In this document: positions 1 to 7,195 of the stretch, piece after piece
Layout of the letters: each line of letters opens with the position of its first letter
How positions within the stretch are numbered: position 1 is the first letter of the stretch
DNA from: Chloroflexota bacterium
GTDB taxonomy: Bacteria; Chloroflexota; Anaerolineae; DTPP01
Length of the DNA stretch: 17,217 nucleotides
Direction of reading: 5' to 3'
Assembly: GCA_012514615.1 (NCBI GenBank)
Contig: JAAYZY010000247.1
Location: 1-17,217 of the forward strand
The notes under the pieces: generated by a model
Database searches by the model: none
What the model was told of the DNA's origin: nothing
What the model saw: only the letters and a program-made list of their open reading frames with translations
Program-made: the position numbers and the translations under genes

Positions 1-1
1 G

Positions 2-1141
2 CTGGCCTTGCGTCTGCAGGCGCTGACCCCCAGCCGGGAAGGGGGCCAGGGCGGCGGCTGGCTGGAATGCCGGGATGAGGATGCTGGCCAGCCGGCAGGG
101 GCTGGCCCCATCTGGCCTGGCCGGCCGCTGGAGTGCCGAGGCGTGTGGCTGCGGCTGTTGGGCGCCGGGCCGTTGGTGACCGTGCGCGCTGCTGGCCCGG
201 ACGGGGCGGCCCTGGGGCTCCAGAGCTTCCCGGCCGGCGCGGCCGACGAGGTGGAGGCCGCCCTGCCGTTCTCCGCGCAGCAGACGGAGCAGACCTTCGC
301 TGTGCCGGCAGCGCGTCTCAGCGCCCGCCTGGTGCTGCTCTCTGGCCCCGACGCGGCGCCGCGGTACCGCTTGGAGGTCTACGAAGGGCGAGAGCCGCGG
401 CCCAGCTTGCAGGTGGAGCTGGAGGAGAGCGGCATTGTGGAGCTCCAAGGGGTGACGCTGCAGCTTTACCTGGGCAGCCACGCCTGGATCTCAGCGCACC
501 GCCATTCGGCGGGGGATGCGCTGGTGGCGGTGGGCCTGTTGCTGGCCTGCTTGGGCGGGGCGCAGGCGGGCCGACGCCGGGGGGCGGCGTTGCTGGCCTC
601 GACAGACGCCGCCACACAGACCTTGCAGGCTCCGGCAGGGGACCCAGGCTGGGAGCAGCCGGTGTTGGATGCCTTCGCCCGGCAGCCGGGGGCAGGGGCG
701 AGGGCCTTGGCTCCCCTGGTGGCTCTGGTTGGGGGGCTGGCCCTGACCGGGATGCTTGGGGCGCGTGGTCTCCTCCCGTGGGGCTTCATGACCGGGGCTC
801 TGCTGGCGGCTGGCTGGCTGGGGCTGGCCGCTTGGCCCTTGGCCAGCGAATGGCGGGGCGCCACTGCCCATTGGGGGGAAGCCTTGGCTGCGGCTGGCTG
901 GCGTTGGCTCTCCATCGGCCTGACGCTGCAGGCGGTGGAGCGTTGGCTGCGCCATGGGCAGTTCTGGAGCGCAGAGCCGGCGGCGCTGCTGCCGGCGGCT
1001 TTGTGGCTGGCGGCTGGCGCGGGGTGTGGGGTGTGGCTGGTGGCTGGCAAACGGCCGCGCTGGCGTCGCTGGGCGCGCCTTGGGGTGGGCGCGGCGGCCT
1101 GGCTGCTGGCCGTGACTGCTGCGATGACTCTGGTCGGCTGA
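2..1141 (+). CDS. Membrane protein of unknown function, 5' end outside window
   Basis: The reading frame is open to the left edge, so the start is probably upstream; the first in-window start-like codon is TTG at 8. The visible ~379 residues have a soluble first half (about residues 1-165 counting from the TTG), then hydrophobic segments at about 169-187, 233-252, 258-278, 325-346 and 355-375, with a weaker one near 295-312. Arg-rich stretches (RRR at 189-191, KRPRWRR at 348-354) look like cytoplasmic loops. The link between the soluble part and the first helix loosely recalls the C-terminal region of ResB-type cytochrome c biogenesis proteins, but I cannot support that as an assignment. It ends 10 bases before the uridine kinase start, so the two are probably cotranscribed. 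The coding call is sound; the function is unknown. Confidence 0.6.
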   Translation: MALRLQALTPSREGGQGGGWLECRDEDAGQPAGAGPIWPGRPLECRGVWLRLLGAGPLVTVRAAGPDGAALGLQSFPAGAADEVEAALPFSAQQTEQTFAVPAARLSARLVLLSGPDAAPRYRLEVYEGREPRPSLQVELEESGIVELQGVTLQLYLGSHAWISAHRHSAGDALVAVGLLLACLGGAQAGRRRGAALLASTDAATQTLQAPAGDPGWEQPVLDAFARQPGAGARALAPLVALVGGLALTGMLGARGLLPWGFMTGALLAAGWLGLAAWPLASEWRGATAHWGEALAAAGWRWLSIGLTLQAVERWLRHGQFWSAEPAALLPAALWLAAGAGCGVWLVAGKRPRWRRWARLGVGAAAWLLAVTAAMTLVG

Positions 1142-1151
1142 GAGGGGACAC

Positions 1152-1820
1152 ATGGTGGAGCAGGGAAGAGCGCACAACTGCATTGTCATCGGCGTGGCCG
1201 GCGGCACCGGTTCAGGCAAGACCACCGTGGCCCGAGAGATCTTGCAGCGGGTGGGTGCGCAGCGGATCGTCTACATCCAGCACGATTCGTACTACCGCGA
1301 CCAGGCCGAAAAGCCGCTGGAGGAGCGGGCCAAGGTCAACTACGACCACCCGGACTCCCTGGAGAGCGAGCTGTTGGTGGAGCACCTCCAGCGGCTGAAG
1401 CGCGGAGACCCGGTGGAGGCGCCGTTCTACGACTTCACCACCCACACCCGGCGCCCGGAGACCCGCGTGGTGGAGCCGCGCCGCATCATTCTGGTGGAGG
1501 GGATTCTGATCTTTGCCGACCGCGCCCTGCGGGAACAGATGGATGTGAAGATCTTCGTTGATACCGACGCTGACCTGCGCTTCATCCGGCGACTGCAGCG
1601 CGATATCGAAGAGCGCGGCCGCACCATGCGCTCGGTAATCGACCAGTACCTCACCACGGTGCGCCCCATGCACCTGGAATTCGTCGAGCCCAGCAAGCGC
1701 TACGCCGACATCATCATTCCCGAGGGCGGGTTCAACGTGGTGGCGTTGGATCTGGTGGTGGCCCACGTGCTGGCCATGCTCAACGGGGACGGGGGATGTC
1801 CGCCTGGCCCCACCCCCTAG
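1152..1820 (+). CDS. udk: Uridine kinase (uridine/cytidine monophosphokinase)
   Basis: Predicted cytoplasmic enzyme of pyrimidine salvage that phosphorylates uridine and cytidine to UMP and CMP using a nucleoside triphosphate. The 222-residue protein has a P-loop GGTGSGKTT at residues 17-25, the family block [10 protein letters not shown] at 41-50, VNYDHPDSL at 62-70, the Walker B-like strand [11 protein letters not shown] at 111-121, and the lid/Arg-rich segment [14 protein letters not shown] at 144-157, all in the order expected for bacterial Udk. Length is typical. The ATG at 1152 follows a GAGGGG Shine-Dalgarno and lies 10 bases after the membrane-protein stop. The last ~12 residues ([11 protein letters not shown]) are low complexity. 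Its stop overlaps the stop of the convergent phosphatase gene in a CTAG tetranucleotide. Confidence 0.95.
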   Translation: MVEQGRAHNCIVIGVAGGTGSGKTTVAREILQRVGAQRIVYIQHDSYYRDQAEKPLEERAKVNYDHPDSLESELLVEHLQRLKRGDPVEAPFYDFTTHTRRPETRVVEPRRIILVEGILIFADRALREQMDVKIFVDTDADLRFIRRLQRDIEERGRTMRSVIDQYLTTVRPMHLEFVEPSKRYADIIIPEGGFNVVALDLVVAHVLAMLNGDGGCPPGPTP

Positions 1821-2620
1821 GATGCCAGGCAGCGTAGCACGTCTCGGTGCAAGAGGCCGTTGGTGGCCAGGCAGCTTCGCTGGACCGGCCCCCAGGGCAC
1901 GCCGTCCCGGTGGCTGACCTGGCCGCCCGCCTCCAGCACCAGCAGGACGCCTGCCGCTGAATCCCACAGGTTGAGGGAGAGGTGCAGGTAGAGGTCCAGC
2001 CAGCCGGCGGCCACGTAGGCCAGGCCTAGCGCGGCTGAGCCCATGTTGCGCAAGGTCCCCGCCAGCGGGCTGATGCGCCCCAGGTACTCCACGATGTCCA
2101 TCCGCTCCTGCGGCTGCCGCCCCCAATCGAAGCCGACCACCGCGCCGGCCAAGTGCGGCGTCCCGCTGGCCCTGAGCGGCGCGCCGTTGAGGGCGGCCCC
2201 CCCGCCGCGTTGGGCTGCAAACAGCCAGCGGCGCAACGGCTCATACACCACCCCCACCAGCGGCACCCCGTCCTGCAGCGCGGCCACGCTCACCGAGAAG
2301 ACCGGCACGCCGTGGGCGTAGTTGGTGGTGCCATCCAGGGGGTCCACGACCCAGCAGATGCCCTGGTCTGGCAAGGGCACGTCGTGGAACGATTCCTCGC
2401 TGAGGAAAGCGTCCCTGGGGAAGAGCCGCTGCAGGTGCTGCAGCACCAGCTGTTCGGAGGCCACGTCGGCCTCAGTGACCAGGTCGCGCAGCCCTTTGTG
2501 GCGGATCTGGTGCGTCTGGCGGAAGAGGCGGCAGAGCTCGTCGCCGCCCAAGACGGCGGCTTGGCTGGCGGCTTCAAGGAGAGCGGAGAGGGCCTCGGCG
2601 GATGGCTGTTTGTCGGTCAT
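1817..2620 (-). CDS. Inositol monophosphatase family protein (SuhB-like)
   Basis: A 267-residue Mg-dependent sugar/inositol phosphate phosphatase of the IMPase/FBPase/CysQ superfamily. The metal-site motifs are all visible: [11 protein letters not shown] at 42-52, the EE pair at 75-76 in FLSEES, the signature DPLDGTTNY at 93-101, and WD at 219-220 in NLWDSAAG, which is the second metal/substrate motif. Length fits SuhB-type enzymes. Candidate substrates are myo-inositol 1-phosphate, other sugar phosphates, fructose 1,6-bisphosphate or PAP; the sequence alone does not separate these, so no gene symbol is given. The ATG at 2620 is preceded by AAGGA at suitable spacing. It starts 33 bases after the solute-binding protein stop, so it may be read from the promoter at 4404-4432. 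Confidence 0.93.
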   Translation of the reverse strand: MTDKQPSAEALSALLEAASQAAVLGGDELCRLFRQTHQIRHKGLRDLVTEADVASEQLVLQHLQRLFPRDAFLSEESFHDVPLPDQGICWVVDPLDGTTNYAHGVPVFSVSVAALQDGVPLVGVVYEPLRRWLFAAQRGGGAALNGAPLRASGTPHLAGAVVGFDWGRQPQERMDIVEYLGRISPLAGTLRNMGSAALGLAYVAAGWLDLYLHLSLNLWDSAAGVLLVLEAGGQVSHRDGVPWGPVQRSCLATNGLLHRDVLRCLAS

Positions 2621-2653
2621 TGGGCGGCTTCCTTTGTGCGGGTTGGCCGGTCG

Positions 2654-4300
2654 CTAGGGGGCCAATAGGGCGTCGGCTGCCTCTGCCGCCGTGCGGAGGG
2701 CCGCTTCGGCTTTCTCGCCGCGCAGGGCGGCGGCCACGGCCCCGTTGAGGAGCCCTCGGGCCTCGTTCCAGGCGGCCAGGCTGGGCTCGACGCGCCCATA
2801 GGGCAGCGTTTCGAAGGCGGCGCGGTACTGCGGATGGGCTGCCAGGTACTCTTGCATGGCCGGCAACGACAGGGCCGATTGCCGTACCGGGAAGTAGTTG
2901 GCGGCCATGGCCCAGCGGGCGGTGTTCTCCGGTTGGGTGAACCAACGGGTGAACAACCAGGCGGCCAACTGCTTCTCTGGGGTGGAGCGGAAGACAGTCC
3001 AGCTTGGACCGTAGGCCACCACCACGGGGCGGCCGGTGCTGCTGGGGAAGGGCGCTACACCCCACTGGAAAGGGCTTCCGGCGCTCTGGATCTCTTCTTG
3101 ATAGTAGGGCAGACCGGCGCTGGAGCCGAAGGTGAAGAGTGCTCGGCCGGCGGTGAACGCGCGCTGATCGTCCAGATACTCCGCGGCTGCCTGGAGCCCG
3201 CCGGACGCCGCCAAGCGCTGCAGCATGGTCAATGCTTGGACGCCCGGGGCTCCCTGGAAGGCAGCCCGACCGTCGGTCGTCAGGAGCTCCCCGCCGCGGC
3301 TCCATACCCATCCGGCGAAGGTGGAGGCGCTGGCGCTGAAGGCATACCCCGTGGCGTCGTTGGCTGGGTCGGCGGCTCGCTGGCACATCTCCTCGAACTG
3401 GGTCCAGGTCTGTGGCGGGCCTTCGTAGCCCAGCCGCTGCAGCCATGTAAGGTTGTAGTAGAGGACGTCGGCGCTGCGGTAAGTGGGGAAGCCCATGAGC
3501 TGCCCCCCAGCCTCGGGCAAGCGGTCGGCGGCCAGGAAGGCGGGGAAAATGTCGGCCTGCTCCGCCGCCGAGAGCCCGAAGCGCTCGCTGGCTAGGTAGG
3601 GCTCCAGCGGCACGATGCCGCCAGTGCGGGCGTACAGTGCGGTCTGGTTGGCGTAGGCCACAGCCAGGTCGGGGGTCTGGCCGCCGTGGATGGCTTCCTG
3701 CAGGCGGCGGAAGATCTCCCCGTACGACCCGATGTAGACGGCCTGCACCTGGATGCCCCAGGCGTTGCCGGCGTTGAACTCTGCCGCCATGGCCTGCAGC
3801 GTCTCTCCGTGCATCTCCCTTGAGGTGTGCCAGAAGACGACCGTCTGACCCTGGGGGTCCACCTGGCCCAAGGGATCCGTAGGGCTGGGGCTTGGGCTGG
3901 GCGTGCGGGTGGGCCGGGGCGGCCTGGCAGTGTCGTCAAAGCTGGTCAGGGGCAGGCCCATGCCGGGGGCGGGCGTTGCGCCGGGCGAGGCCCAAGGCGA
4001 CGGCGTCGAAGAGGGCGTGGCTGAAGGCGGTGGGACTGTGGCGGTGGGGACAGCGGCCGTGGCTGCCCGGATGGGGCGGGTGGCGACGATGGCCGGTGCT
4101 TCCCACGTGCCGCCCTGGTTGGCGAGCGTCGCGGAGGCAGGCCCCGAGAGCGATTCCAGCGCTGGCTCAGCCGTGGCTGTGGGCAGCGGCACGACGGGGG
4201 AGCGCTGCGGACGCAGCGCCGACCCACCCGCACGCCCCAAGACCACCACGGCCGCCAACGCGGCGAGCGCCAAGGCCCAAGCGCCCCTGCGGCTCACCAT
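2654..4300 (-). CDS. Family 1 extracellular solute-binding protein, N-terminally anchored
   Basis: Likely captures a sugar or sugar-like ligand for an ABC importer (MalE/UgpB-like fold). Of 548 residues, 1-5 are basic (MVSRR), 6-22 form a hydrophobic segment, 30-150 are a Pro/Thr/Ser/Ala-rich linker ending in a TPSPSPSP stretch, and about 153-548 are the binding-protein domain, starting TVVFWHTS. This domain has typical family 1 features such as TPDLAVAYAN, the strand-rich ALFTFGSSAG and WLFTRWFTQPENTARW. No Cys follows the hydrophobic segment, so there is no lipobox; it may be held by an uncleaved N-terminal anchor or released by signal peptidase I. The ATG at 4300 follows GGAG 9 bases upstream. 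The frame stays open upstream, opposite hisS, but an upstream ATG at 4405 falls inside the promoter -10, so it cannot be used from that promoter. No permease gene is adjacent. Confidence 0.88.
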   Translation of the reverse strand: MVSRRGAWALALAALAAVVVLGRAGGSALRPQRSPVVPLPTATAEPALESLSGPASATLANQGGTWEAPAIVATRPIRAATAAVPTATVPPPSATPSSTPSPWASPGATPAPGMGLPLTSFDDTARPPRPTRTPSPSPSPTDPLGQVDPQGQTVVFWHTSREMHGETLQAMAAEFNAGNAWGIQVQAVYIGSYGEIFRRLQEAIHGGQTPDLAVAYANQTALYARTGGIVPLEPYLASERFGLSAAEQADIFPAFLAADRLPEAGGQLMGFPTYRSADVLYYNLTWLQRLGYEGPPQTWTQFEEMCQRAADPANDATGYAFSASASTFAGWVWSRGGELLTTDGRAAFQGAPGVQALTMLQRLAASGGLQAAAEYLDDQRAFTAGRALFTFGSSAGLPYYQEEIQSAGSPFQWGVAPFPSSTGRPVVVAYGPSWTVFRSTPEKQLAAWLFTRWFTQPENTARWAMAANYFPVRQSALSLPAMQEYLAAHPQYRAAFETLPYGRVEPSLAAWNEARGLLNGAVAAALRGEKAEAALRTAAEAADALLAP

Positions 4301-4403
4301 GGCCGGGCGCTCCAATCGGCAGAGAGAAGCGGGTAGGCTGGCAGGCGTTGAGTTGACATAAGGACTCCTGGGCAAGAACAGCCGAGTCGGCGGGCCAAGG
4401 CGC

Positions 4404-4432
4404 ATTGTAACACAGGGGCCGGGTGGGGGCAA
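4404..4432 (-). promoter_or_regulatory. Sigma-70-type promoter for the solute-binding protein gene
   Basis: Read on the minus strand: -35 TTGCCC (4432-4427), a 17-base spacer, and -10 TACAAT (4409-4404) preceded by TGTGT, which supplies an extended -10 TGn. Transcription would start near 4397, leaving a leader of about 97 bases before the ATG at 4300. The boxes are close to consensus and the spacing is ideal. Confidence 0.75.
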
Positions 4433-4477
4433 GGAGCCTTGGGAGCGGAAGCCGCACTCTGCGGGCTGCCTGAAGCC

Positions 4478-4506
4478 TTGCCTTGCCAGGCAAGGTGTGT
4501 TACAAT
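4478..4506 (+). promoter_or_regulatory. Sigma-70-type promoter for hisS
   Basis: -35 TTGCCT (4478-4483), exactly 17 bases of spacer, then -10 TACAAT (4501-4506) preceded by TGTGT (extended -10). It points right towards hisS and gives a leader of about 100 bases. It is almost a mirror copy of the leftward promoter 74 bases away, sharing CCTTGCC at the -35 and TGTGTTACAATG at the -10. Confidence 0.75.
4481..4495. promoter_or_regulatory. Palindrome inside the hisS promoter, candidate operator
   Basis: CCTTGCC-A-GGCAAGG is a perfect inverted repeat with 7-base arms and a single central base. It overlaps the -35 box and fills most of the spacer, a position where a bound repressor would block RNA polymerase. 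A looser repeat, CAAGG-AG-CCTTG (4430-4441), overlaps the -35 of the opposite promoter. Binding of any regulator is inferred from geometry only. Confidence 0.4.
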
Positions 4507-4516
4507 GGAGGGCGAA

Positions 4517-4578
4517 GCGAGCTGCGATGGGGGAGGTGCTGTGGCTCGCACCGAGCGTGGATCGATGACCACGCTCGC
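4517..4578 (+). promoter_or_regulatory. Structured 5' leader of hisS with alternative stems
   Basis: A 9-bp perfect stem forms between CGAGCGTGG (4552-4560) and CCACGCTCG (4569-4577) around an 8-base loop. An upstream GCGAGC (4517-4522) can pair with GCTCGC at 4544-4549 or with the second copy at 4573-4578; the second pairing would break the 9-bp stem. The Shine-Dalgarno GGAGGAG at 4601-4607 lies downstream. No T-box consensus or His-rich leader peptide was found. Confidence 0.35.
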
Positions 4579-4612
4579 TTTGTGCCTGAGCCCGTTTGAA
4601 GGAGGAGCTGCC

Positions 4613-5947
4613 ATGGCCGAGAAGATCGCCCCGCGTGTGCCCCGGGGGATGCGCGATATCTTGCCGCAGAAGATGATCCTGCGGCAGTACGTGATGGGGG
4701 AGATCCGCCAGGTTTTCGAGTCGTTTGGCTTCGAGCCGCTGGAGACCCCCACCCTGGAGCTTTGGGACACCCTCATGGGCAAGTACGGCCCGGAGGCTGA
4801 GAAGTTGATCTACGAAGCGCAGCACGTGGGGGGCAAGGAACGCTTGGCTCTGCGCTATGACCTCTCGGTGCCGCTGGCGCGGGTGGTGGCCCAGTACCCC
4901 GACCTTCCCAAGCCGTTCCGCCGCTACCAGATCGCCCCGGTGTGGCGGGCCGAGCGGCCGCAGCGGGGTCGCTACCGCGAGTTCTACCAGTGCGACGTGG
5001 ACGTGGTGGGGTCGCCCAGCATGCTGGCCGACGCTGAGGTCATCAACATCGTCTACGAGGCGCTGCATCGTCTGGGCTTCCGGGCCTACACCATTCACAT
5101 CAACCACCGCAAGCTGATCACCGGCTTGGGGCAGTTCGCCGGCGTGCCCCAGGCGCAGCTGGGCAGCCTCTACCGGGCCATCGACAAAATGGAGCGGATC
5201 GGCGTGGACGGCGTGCGGGAAGAGCTGCTGCGGGCGGAGATCCCCGCGGAGGCCGCCGACCGGCTCCTGGCGCTGCTGCAGACCGAGGGCGACAGCCAGA
5301 CGGTTCTGCAGGCGCTGCGGGCGGAGATGGCGAACTACCCCGTGGCCCTGCAGGGGCTGGATGACCTGGCGGAGTTGATAGGGCACCTGGAGGCGCTGGA
5401 GATCCCCCAGGACCGCTGCCGCCTGGACGTGGCCATGGTGCGGGGGCTGGAGTACTACACCGGCCCGGTGTTCGAGACGACCGTGGACGAGCCGCGGATC
5501 GGCAGCATCACCGGCGGCGGGCGCTACGACGAGCTGGTGGGGCTCTTCACCCAGACCAGCCTGCCAGCCACCGGCACCAGCCTGGGCATCGAGCGGATCA
5601 TCGACGTGATGGACGAGTTGAAGATGTATCCGCCATCCCTGGGCGGCACGGTGGTGCAGGTGTTGGTGGCCCACTTCGGTGGGGAGACGCTGGCCAGCTC
5701 GTTGCAGTTGACCCAGGAGCTGCGCCGCGCCGGCTGGCCCACCGAGATCCCCTACGACGACAAGGCGGTGGGCGACCAGGTGCGCTACGCCCTGAAGAAG
5801 GGGATCCCCTACGTGGCCATCATCGGGCCCGACGAACTGCAGGCTGGCACAGTTGCCCTGCGCAACCTACAGACCCGGGAGCAGGTGGTGGCGCCTCGGG
5901 CTCAGGTGATAGCCCAACTCTTGGCCTGGAAGGGGGCGGCGGCCTAG
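4613..5947 (+). CDS. hisS: Histidine--tRNA ligase
   Basis: Charges tRNA-His with histidine; essential cytoplasmic class II aminoacyl-tRNA synthetase. The 444-residue protein shows the family order: N-terminal PRGMRDILP (10-18), motif 1 region around FESFGFEPLETPTLE (35-49), RYDLSVPLAR (81-90), motif 2 FRRYQIAPVWRAERPQ through RYREFYQCDVD (102-130), the histidine-binding block RGLEYYTGP (about 280), motif 3 GTSLGIERI (about 322), then a C-terminal anticodon-binding domain. Length is typical of bacterial HisRS. The frame runs open upstream from 4439, but the ATG at 4613 is chosen because it follows a strong AAGGAGGAG and begins the conserved protein; upstream residues such as CDGGGAVARTERG are not family-like. 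It is a single-gene unit with its own promoter and terminator. Confidence 0.97.
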   Translation: MAEKIAPRVPRGMRDILPQKMILRQYVMGEIRQVFESFGFEPLETPTLELWDTLMGKYGPEAEKLIYEAQHVGGKERLALRYDLSVPLARVVAQYPDLPKPFRRYQIAPVWRAERPQRGRYREFYQCDVDVVGSPSMLADAEVINIVYEALHRLGFRAYTIHINHRKLITGLGQFAGVPQAQLGSLYRAIDKMERIGVDGVREELLRAEIPAEAADRLLALLQTEGDSQTVLQALRAEMANYPVALQGLDDLAELIGHLEALEIPQDRCRLDVAMVRGLEYYTGPVFETTVDEPRIGSITGGGRYDELVGLFTQTSLPATGTSLGIERIIDVMDELKMYPPSLGGTVVQVLVAHFGGETLASSLQLTQELRRAGWPTEIPYDDKAVGDQVRYALKKGIPYVAIIGPDELQAGTVALRNLQTREQVVAPRAQVIAQLLAWKGAAA

Positions 5948-5967
5948 CCCGCCTCTCGCTGAACGGG

Positions 5968-5998
5968 AGAGCCCAGCCATGGGCGGGCTCTTGCTGTT
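5968..5998 (+). terminator. Intrinsic terminator of hisS
   Basis: Starting 20 bases after the hisS stop, GAGCCC (5969-5974), a bulged A, and GCC (5976-5978) pair with GGC (5982-5984) and GGGCTC (5985-5990) across an ATG loop. This gives about 9 GC-rich pairs, followed by a T-rich run TTGCTGTT (5991-5998). It sits in the 69-base gap between convergent genes. Confidence 0.7.
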
Positions 5999-6016
5999 GA
6001 GGAGCGCCGAGGCCGG

Positions 6017-7195
6017 CTACCGTAAGGAGCGGATGACCTCGCCCAGCACGGCGCAGCCTTCCCGCATCTGCTCTGGCGAGACGTAGCTGAAGGGCAGGCG
6101 GAACTCCCGTTCGCCACCCTCTTGGGCGAAGAACTGCTGCCCAGGGGCAAAGGTCACCAGGCGGCGGCGGGCGGCCGCCAGCACGTCTTGGGTGCGCAGG
6201 GGCTGGGGCAGGCGCACCCAGATGAAGAAGCCTCCGGCCGGCCGGTTCCAGCACACCCCTGGCGGCATCTGGTCGGCCAGGGCGGCCAGGAGGGCATCGC
6301 GGCGAGTGCGATAGCCATCCCGCAGGCGCTTCAGGTGCGGCTCCAGCCAGCCGTTGCGGCAGAAGGCGTAGGCGATGTGCGCCGACAGGGGGCTGGACCC
6401 GCCCTCGTTGCCTTTCAGGCCGCTGGTCACCAGGCGCTGGATGGCGGGCGGCGGGGCGATGATCCAGCCCAGGCGCAGGCCGGGTGCAAGTATCTTCGAG
6501 AAGCTGCCCAGCCGCAGCACGCCTTCGCCGCCGCTCAGGGCGAAGAGGGAAGGCGGAGCCGCAGCCTGGAACGGCAGATCCCGATAGACGTCGTCCTCCA
6601 CGATCCAGATGCCGTACTGGCGGGCCAGCGACACCAGCTCTTGTCGGCGGGCCAGGGTCAGGGTGGCCCCGGAAGGGTTCTGGAACGAGGGGATGACATA
6701 GAGGAGGCGGGGCGTCTGTCCCTGAGCGACCCAGGCGGCCAGTCGCTCAGCCAGCAGGTCGGTGCGCAGCCCATGGTCGTCGCAGGGCACTTGCCGCAGC
6801 TCGATGGGGTAGTCTCGCAAGGTGGCGATAGCCTCGTGGTAGGTGGGGCCCTCTACCACCACCACGTCCCCTGGGCGGGTGTAGCGGCGCGCGATCATGT
6901 CCAGCGCCTGGGCGGCGCCGGCAGAGAACATCATCTGTGCCCGCTCCAGGCGCAAGCCCTCGTCTCGCTGCGTCTTGGCCAACAGGTAGTCCATGAGCGG
7001 GCCGTACCCCTGCTCTGGGCCATACTGCAGGGCCAGGCCGCCGGCGCGCCCCATGGCTTGGGCCGCCGCCTCCGCGATCTGTTCAACCGGTAGGAGCGCC
7101 GGGTCGGGGTGGCCGTAGACGAACGGGATGGTGCCAGGCGGCCCACCAGCTTGGACTCCTGCCAGGGGGTCGCTGTTGGGGGGCTGGCTGCTCAC
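6017..7195 (-). CDS. PLP-dependent aminotransferase, class I/II (2-aminoadipate aminotransferase type)
   Basis: Fold-type I PLP aminotransferase of 392 residues, resembling the LysN/2-aminoadipate family and the catalytic half of MocR proteins but lacking their GntR DNA-binding domain. Visible features: LQYGPEQGYGPLMDYL (56-71), SAGAAQALDMIARRY (91-105), GDVVVVEGPTYH (109-120), PSFQNPSG (169-176) with the PLP-ring Asn, VEDDVYRDL (199-207) with the PLP nitrogen-binding Asp and Tyr, and the Schiff-base lysine K234 in SFSKILAPGLRLGW. The GTG start at 7195 shares a GTGA with the TGA stop of the preceding gene and follows GGAGGAGG at good spacing; the frame continues upstream but only in the shadow of that gene. 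Substrate (aromatic, branched-chain or aminoadipate) cannot be read from the sequence. Likely cotranslated with the GNAT-like protein. Confidence 0.92.
   Translation of the reverse strand: MSSQPPNSDPLAGVQAGGPPGTIPFVYGHPDPALLPVEQIAEAAAQAMGRAGGLALQYGPEQGYGPLMDYLLAKTQRDEGLRLERAQMMFSAGAAQALDMIARRYTRPGDVVVVEGPTYHEAIATLRDYPIELRQVPCDDHGLRTDLLAERLAAWVAQGQTPRLLYVIPSFQNPSGATLTLARRQELVSLARQYGIWIVEDDVYRDLPFQAAAPPSLFALSGGEGVLRLGSFSKILAPGLRLGWIIAPPPAIQRLVTSGLKGNEGGSSPLSAHIAYAFCRNGWLEPHLKRLRDGYRTRRDALLAALADQMPPGVCWNRPAGGFFIWVRLPQPLRTQDVLAAARRRLVTFAPGQQFFAQEGGEREFRLPFSYVSPEQMREGCAVLGEVIRSLR

Noticed and set aside
4300..4405. Alternative ATG at 4405 for the solute-binding protein
   Set aside because: It overlaps the -10 box, so it lies upstream of the predicted transcription start; it would also put about 35 non-signal-like residues before the hydrophobic segment.
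4505..4612. T-box riboswitch upstream of hisS
   Set aside because: No AGGGTGGNACCGCG-like T-box sequence, no clear specifier loop, and the leader of about 100 bases is too short.
4301..5674. Long N-terminal extension of the solute-binding protein frame, open to 5674 on the minus strand
   Set aside because: It runs antisense to hisS, has no family-like sequence, and the signal-like start with a Shine-Dalgarno is at 4300 downstream of a good promoter.
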